DNA of 64,000 bases from Rhodococcus sp. 4CII (GTDB taxonomy: Bacteria > Actinomycetota > Actinomycetes > Mycobacteriales > Mycobacteriaceae), in the NCBI RefSeq assembly GCF_014256275.1, contig NZ_JACCFE010000002.1, positions 3,328,001-3,392,000 on the forward strand, written 5' to 3'. The stretch's first letter is position 1, and the number at the start of each line of letters is the position of its first letter. The notes below the pieces were generated by a model, which did no database searches, was not told where the DNA came from, and saw nothing but the letters and a program-made list of their open reading frames with translations. A program made the translations under genes and the position numbers. This document shows positions 60,642 through 64,000 of the stretch, one piece after another.

Positions 60642-61794
60642 GATTCGATGCTACGCGCGGTGCCGGTGCGGACTCCGCCGCGAGCGCGGCCTGCGCGCGC
60701 ATCCGCTCGCCGCGGGCGGCGACCCACCGCGTCGCCGGGACTTCCACCCACCGGTACAGCCCCTCCGCCACCAGCGCCGTCACCACGAGAAAGGCGACCA
60801 CCGCGCCGGTCTCGCCGAACGCCCCGACCGTGTGCTCGTACACGCGGTACAGGATCAGGGTGTGCACGAGGTAGATCGCGTAACTGCGCGTCGCCGTCCA
60901 CCGGACGACGGCCCAGTGCGCCGCGGGCCCGTCGTATCGGCCCACCAGCACGACGCACGCGGTGACGACGGCGAACGTCCACAGGTAGTGATCGCCCGCC
61001 CAGTAGACCCGGAAGTCGGTCGCGAGCCGGATGACCTCGACCTGTGCGAGTCCGGCGACGACGATCCACCGGCAGTCCGCCAGCCGCGCCCAGCCGAGGT
61101 AGATGATCTGCCCGAGGAACACTGCGGGCAGCGTCGCGGCGATCTTGGACAGCATCGGCACCGTGTACGGCTGCGGCGCGTACAGGTTGTACAGCAGGAT
61201 CAGCGCGCAGACCGCGGCACCGGCCATCGGCATCGCGATGGGCAGGGTGCGCAGAACCGGGCGCGCCGCAACGCAGGCGAAGTAGAAGAAGATCTGCACG
61301 GCCAGGGTCCAGGTGACCCCGAGAACCGCGACCTCGGGTTTGAGGAAGAAGCCGCCGAGGAAGAAACTCAGGGCCGCGTCGACGTTGGACACCCCGTTCT
61401 GCCCGCTGAACATGCCGTTGATGCCCAGGCGCACCAGCACGATCGCGGCGAGAACGGCCACCCAGAATGCGGGCAGAATGCGTCCGAGCCGGTTGAACAG
61501 GAAATGCCCGGGTTCGGAACGAATGGCCGAACGCGTGATCAACACCCCGGTCAACATCATGAAGATGGCGACCCCGACAAAAGACAGATGCTGGTTGAGA
61601 CCGCCCCGCTCGATGAATATCTGATAGACGACGTCGATGAACCACCATCCGGTTCCGAGATCGTCGATGAGATAGAACGAGATGTGCGAGTAAATGACGG
61701 CCAGAACTGCGAAGAAGCGGAGCAGATTCGCGCCCGTGAGTTCCACACGCGGCGCAGCCGCGTGTGAATCTGTAACAGGTGTCAGCGAAGGCAT
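60601..61794 (-). CDS. Acyltransferase 3 family membrane protein
   Basis: A 397-residue membrane acyltransferase of the OafA/NodX type: LTGANLLRFFAVLAVIYSHISFY, SFVGVAIFMMLTGVLITRS, FNRLGRILPAFW, and about ten helices. Such proteins O-acylate cell-surface glycans or lipids. The target is unknown. ATG at 61794. It overlaps msrA by 41 bp, an unusually long overlap for this window. Confidence 0.86.
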   Translation of the reverse strand: MPSLTPVTDSHAAAPRVELTGANLLRFFAVLAVIYSHISFYLIDDLGTGWWFIDVVYQIFIERGGLNQHLSFVGVAIFMMLTGVLITRSAIRSEPGHFLFNRLGRILPAFWVAVLAAIVLVRLGINGMFSGQNGVSNVDAALSFFLGGFFLKPEVAVLGVTWTLAVQIFFYFACVAARPVLRTLPIAMPMAGAAVCALILLYNLYAPQPYTVPMLSKIAATLPAVFLGQIIYLGWARLADCRWIVVAGLAQVEVIRLATDFRVYWAGDHYLWTFAVVTACVVLVGRYDGPAAHWAVVRWTATRSYAIYLVHTLILYRVYEHTVGAFGETGAVVAFLVVTALVAEGLYRWVEVPATRWVAARGERMRAQAALAAESAPAPRVASNHVLVRRASGSSSR

Positions 61795-62052
61795 CGCGTC
61801 AGCTTAAGGTTCCGTTCACCCGCCGGACGAATTCTCACGACATTCAGTGTGGCCGCAGGAGAGTTTTTTCGGGTGCCCGAACTTTATCGTCCGGGAATCG
61901 CTCCGTGACCCCAACTGTTGCGCAGGGTGTACCAATGAGATTGGGTATATACCCGAGAACGATTTCGCCACAGGCGGGTGTCAGGCGCGTGCCCACGTGC
62001 CGTCGGCACCCGGACACACCAGGGCTCACAGCCCGTTGATGAAGGGACCCTC

Positions 62053-62676
62053 GTGTCTGTTTACACGCTGCCGGAACTCCCGTACGACTATGCAGCTCTC
62101 GAGCCGCACATCTCCGGCAAGATCATGGAACTGCACCACGACAAGCATCACGCCGCGTACGTGACCGGTGCCAACACGGCCCTCGACAAGCTCGCCGAGC
62201 TCCGCGAGTCCGACACCCTGCCGGCCGTGGTCAACCTGCACGAGAAGAACCTCGCCTTCCACTTGGGCGGCCACACCAACCACACCGTCTTCTGGAACAA
62301 CCTGTCCCCGGACGGCGGCGACAAGCCGACCGGTGAGCTCGCGGCCGCGATCGACGACCAGTTCGGCGGCTTCGACGCGTTCCGCAACCACTTCTCGGCC
62401 AACGCCAACGCCATCCAGGGCTCCGGCTGGTCCATCCTGGCCTGGGATTCCATCGGCCAGCGCCTGCTCATCGTCCAGCTGTACGACCAGCAGGGCAACA
62501 TCCCGATCGGCCTGACGCCGCTGCTGCTCCTCGATATGTGGGAGCACGCCTTCTACCTCGACTACCAGAACGTCAAGGGCGACTACGTCAAGGCATTCTG
62601 GAACATCGTCAACTGGGCGGATGTCGCCGCTCGCTTCGAGAAGGCACGCACCCAGACCGCGGGTCTGATCGTCTAG
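62053..62676 (+). CDS. sodA: Superoxide dismutase (Fe/Mn)
   Basis: A 207-residue SOD: YTLPELPYDYAALEPHISGKIMELHHDKHHAAYV, FHLGGHTNHTVFW, and LDMWEHAFYLDYQNVKGDYV with metal ligands His, His, Asp and His. It dismutates superoxide. There is no signal peptide; mycobacterial SodA is exported without one. GTG at 62053 begins SVYTLPELP; sequence upstream in frame is not SOD-like. Synteny with glpQ/Rv3843c matches M. tuberculosis sodA (Rv3846). Confidence 0.96.
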   Translation: MSVYTLPELPYDYAALEPHISGKIMELHHDKHHAAYVTGANTALDKLAELRESDTLPAVVNLHEKNLAFHLGGHTNHTVFWNNLSPDGGDKPTGELAAAIDDQFGGFDAFRNHFSANANAIQGSGWSILAWDSIGQRLLIVQLYDQQGNIPIGLTPLLLLDMWEHAFYLDYQNVKGDYVKAFWNIVNWADVAARFEKARTQTAGLIV

Positions 62677-62697
62677 TTCTCCGGTTCTCGCAGCCTC

Positions 62698-62733
62698 GGG
62701 CGCCCGGAACACCGTCGAGTGTTCCGGGCGCCC
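62698..62733 (+). terminator. Strong hairpin terminator of sodA
   Basis: A perfect 15-bp inverted repeat (62698-62712 and 62719-62733) with a 6-nt loop lies 21 bp after the sodA stop codon. Confidence 0.85.
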
Positions 62734-62795
62734 GTGCTCGTTTCGGGACCGGAATTCGCGTCCGAGCAGGGCCGAGCGTCCAATAGGCTTCGGAA

Positions 62796-64000
62796 GTGAC
62801 CGAGTCCAGCGACCCCACCCGGGACGACACCGTCGTCCACGCCTTCCGCGACGACGCGCTCGGCGACCTCGACGCCACCGGCCTCGCAGCCCGGATCGCC
62901 GCCGGGGAGGTGTCGGTCCGCGAGGTGACGGAGGCCGCGATCGCCCGCGCCGAGGCGGTCGGGCCCGCCCTGAACGGTGTGGCGTTCGCCGACTTCGACC
63001 GCGCGCTCGCGGCGGCGGACCGCCCGCACGACGGGGTGTTCGCGGGAGTGCCGACCGTCGTCAAGGACAATGTCGACGTCGCGGGCCTGCCCACGCAGCA
63101 CGGCAGCGTCGCGTTCGTCGCGCGGCCTGCCGCCGCCGACAGCGACTTCGTCACCCAATACCTGTCCACGGGCCTGCTCTCGCTCGGGAAGAGCCGCCTC
63201 CCGGAGTTCGGGTTCAGTGCCTCCACCGAATTCATGGACGCCGAACCCGTGCACAACCCGTGGAATCCCGCGTACTCGCCGGGCGCGTCGTCCGGCGGTT
63301 CGGCCGCGCTCGTCGCCTCGGGTGTGGTGCCGATCGCGCACGCCAACGACGGCGGCGGGTCCATCCGCATTCCTGCTGCCGCCTGTGGGCTCGTCGGACT
63401 GAAACCGTCCCGCGGCCGGACGGTCCCCGACGCCATGGACAAGACGTTGCCGATCCGGATCATCGCGCAGGGCGCCGTCACCCGGTCGGTCCGGGACACC
63501 GCACAATGGATGGCGGCCGCCGAACGGTACTACCGCAATCCCGATCTGCCGCCCATCCGATTGGTCGAGGGGCCGGGCCGCACCCGGCTGAGGGTCGGGG
63601 TGGTCGTCGATTCGGTGACCGTGACCCGAACCGACGACGAGACCCGCAAATCGGTGCACGCGACCGCGGACCTGCTGGCGGATCTCGGGCACCACGTCGA
63701 GGAGTGCCCGATGCCGGTGGGGCCCTCGTTCGTCGAGGACTTCTGCATCTACTGGGGGTTCCTGTCGTTCGTCATCTCCAACAATGGAAAGCGGATGCTC
63801 GGACCGGACTTCGACCGGGACGCCACCGACAACCTGACGCGCGGACTCGCCGCGATGTACCGCAAGAAGATCGCGAAGACTCCGCGGGTGCTGTACCGGC
63901 TGCGCCGCACATACCGCGACTACGCGCAGATGTTCCAGAAGTACGACGTGATCCTGTCACCGACCCTGGCCCACACGACGCCGGAGCTCGGATACCTCTC
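62796..64000 (+). CDS. Amidase signature family enzyme, 3'-truncated by the window
   Basis: The frame is open from GTG 62796 to the window end (401 complete codons). The amidase signature is clear: PTVVKDNVDVAGLPT (catalytic Lys), YSPGASSGGSAALVASG (cis-Ser) and ANDGGGSIRIPAAACGLVGLKPSRG (nucleophile Ser). It hydrolyses an unknown amide. The C-terminal ~70 residues are probably missing, judging from the family's usual 460-480 length. GTG start gives a usual-length N-terminus. Confidence 0.88.
   Translation, partial: MTESSDPTRDDTVVHAFRDDALGDLDATGLAARIAAGEVSVREVTEAAIARAEAVGPALNGVAFADFDRALAAADRPHDGVFAGVPTVVKDNVDVAGLPTQHGSVAFVARPAAADSDFVTQYLSTGLLSLGKSRLPEFGFSASTEFMDAEPVHNPWNPAYSPGASSGGSAALVASGVVPIAHANDGGGSIRIPAAACGLVGLKPSRGRTVPDAMDKTLPIRIIAQGAVTRSVRDTAQWMAAAERYYRNPDLPPIRLVEGPGRTRLRVGVVVDSVTVTRTDDETRKSVHATADLLADLGHHVEECPMPVGPSFVEDFCIYWGFLSFVISNNGKRMLGPDFDRDATDNLTRGLAAMYRKKIAKTPRVLYRLRRTYRDYAQMFQKYDVILSPTLAHTTPELGYL

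Noticed and set aside
61917..61951. A sigma-70-type promoter for sodA (TTGCGC with TATAT)
   Set aside because: The spacing is about 22 bp, too long for a standard promoter.
1..64000. tRNA or rRNA genes, CRISPR arrays, transposases or integrases
   Set aside because: I saw no cloverleaf-type sequence, spaced direct-repeat array or mobile-element protein on reading both strands; small RNAs could be missed.

Overview
The window looks like a chromosomal segment of a GC-rich, mycolic-acid-containing actinomycete, most likely Rhodococcus. The basis is gene content: AccD4-Pks13-FadD32, antigen 85 mycolyltransferases, arabinogalactan enzymes (Emb, AftB, UbiA, GlfT2, Glf), two F420-dependent oxidoreductases, and PE/PPE/EspG proteins. 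From memory, the order follows the Mycobacterium tuberculosis Rv3795-Rv3846 region with insertions and losses. Species is an inference; no search was run.

Layout. 1-234 is the 3' end of an emb arabinosyltransferase gene. 431-1453 is an AbiEi/nuclease-like gene between two related 51-bp hairpin elements. 1531-24280 is a long minus-strand cell-envelope block: accD4, pks13, fadD32, an LLM oxidoreductase, a membrane-anchored cutinase, a lipoprotein, three antigen 85 genes, aftB, ubiA, a PAP2 phosphatase, glfT2 and glf. Many of these overlap by 4 bp. 24428-29464 holds a GT4 glycosyltransferase, a SpoIID-type protein and a secreted LGFP amidase. 29496-34424 holds a HAD phosphatase, two PlsC acyltransferases, a secreted protein and an MBL-Rieske protein.

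34504-35308 is an iron module (bfr, bfd, IdeR-like box). 35358-38606 holds serS, a frameshifted ankyrin gene, a septum-formation-type membrane protein and a zincin-like metallopeptidase. 38757-41075 is an orphan PE-PPE-EspG type VII secretion cassette, followed by a convergent lipase-maturation-factor gene. 42531-44863 holds gpm2, pheA and an unknown gene. 44933-50664 is a second iron module: an IdeR-like box, a DUF2470 protein, CPBP and LCP proteins, and two ferritins either side of a secretory lipase.

50674-64000 holds a DUF5926 protein, glpQ, membrane proteins, an intergenic cluster of DnaA-box-like sequences, an S49 peptidase, a second LLM oxidoreductase, an AraC regulator beside a decayed NmrA-type gene, msrA, an acyltransferase, sodA and a truncated amidase gene.

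Together, the first 30 kb makes and attaches mycolates to arabinogalactan and remodels peptidoglycan; the later part handles iron storage and oxidative defence. Most exploratory value lies in the PE-PPE-EspG cassette with its structured leader, the two IdeR-like iron modules, the DnaA-box cluster, the paired hairpin elements, and two broken genes (ankyrin, NmrA).
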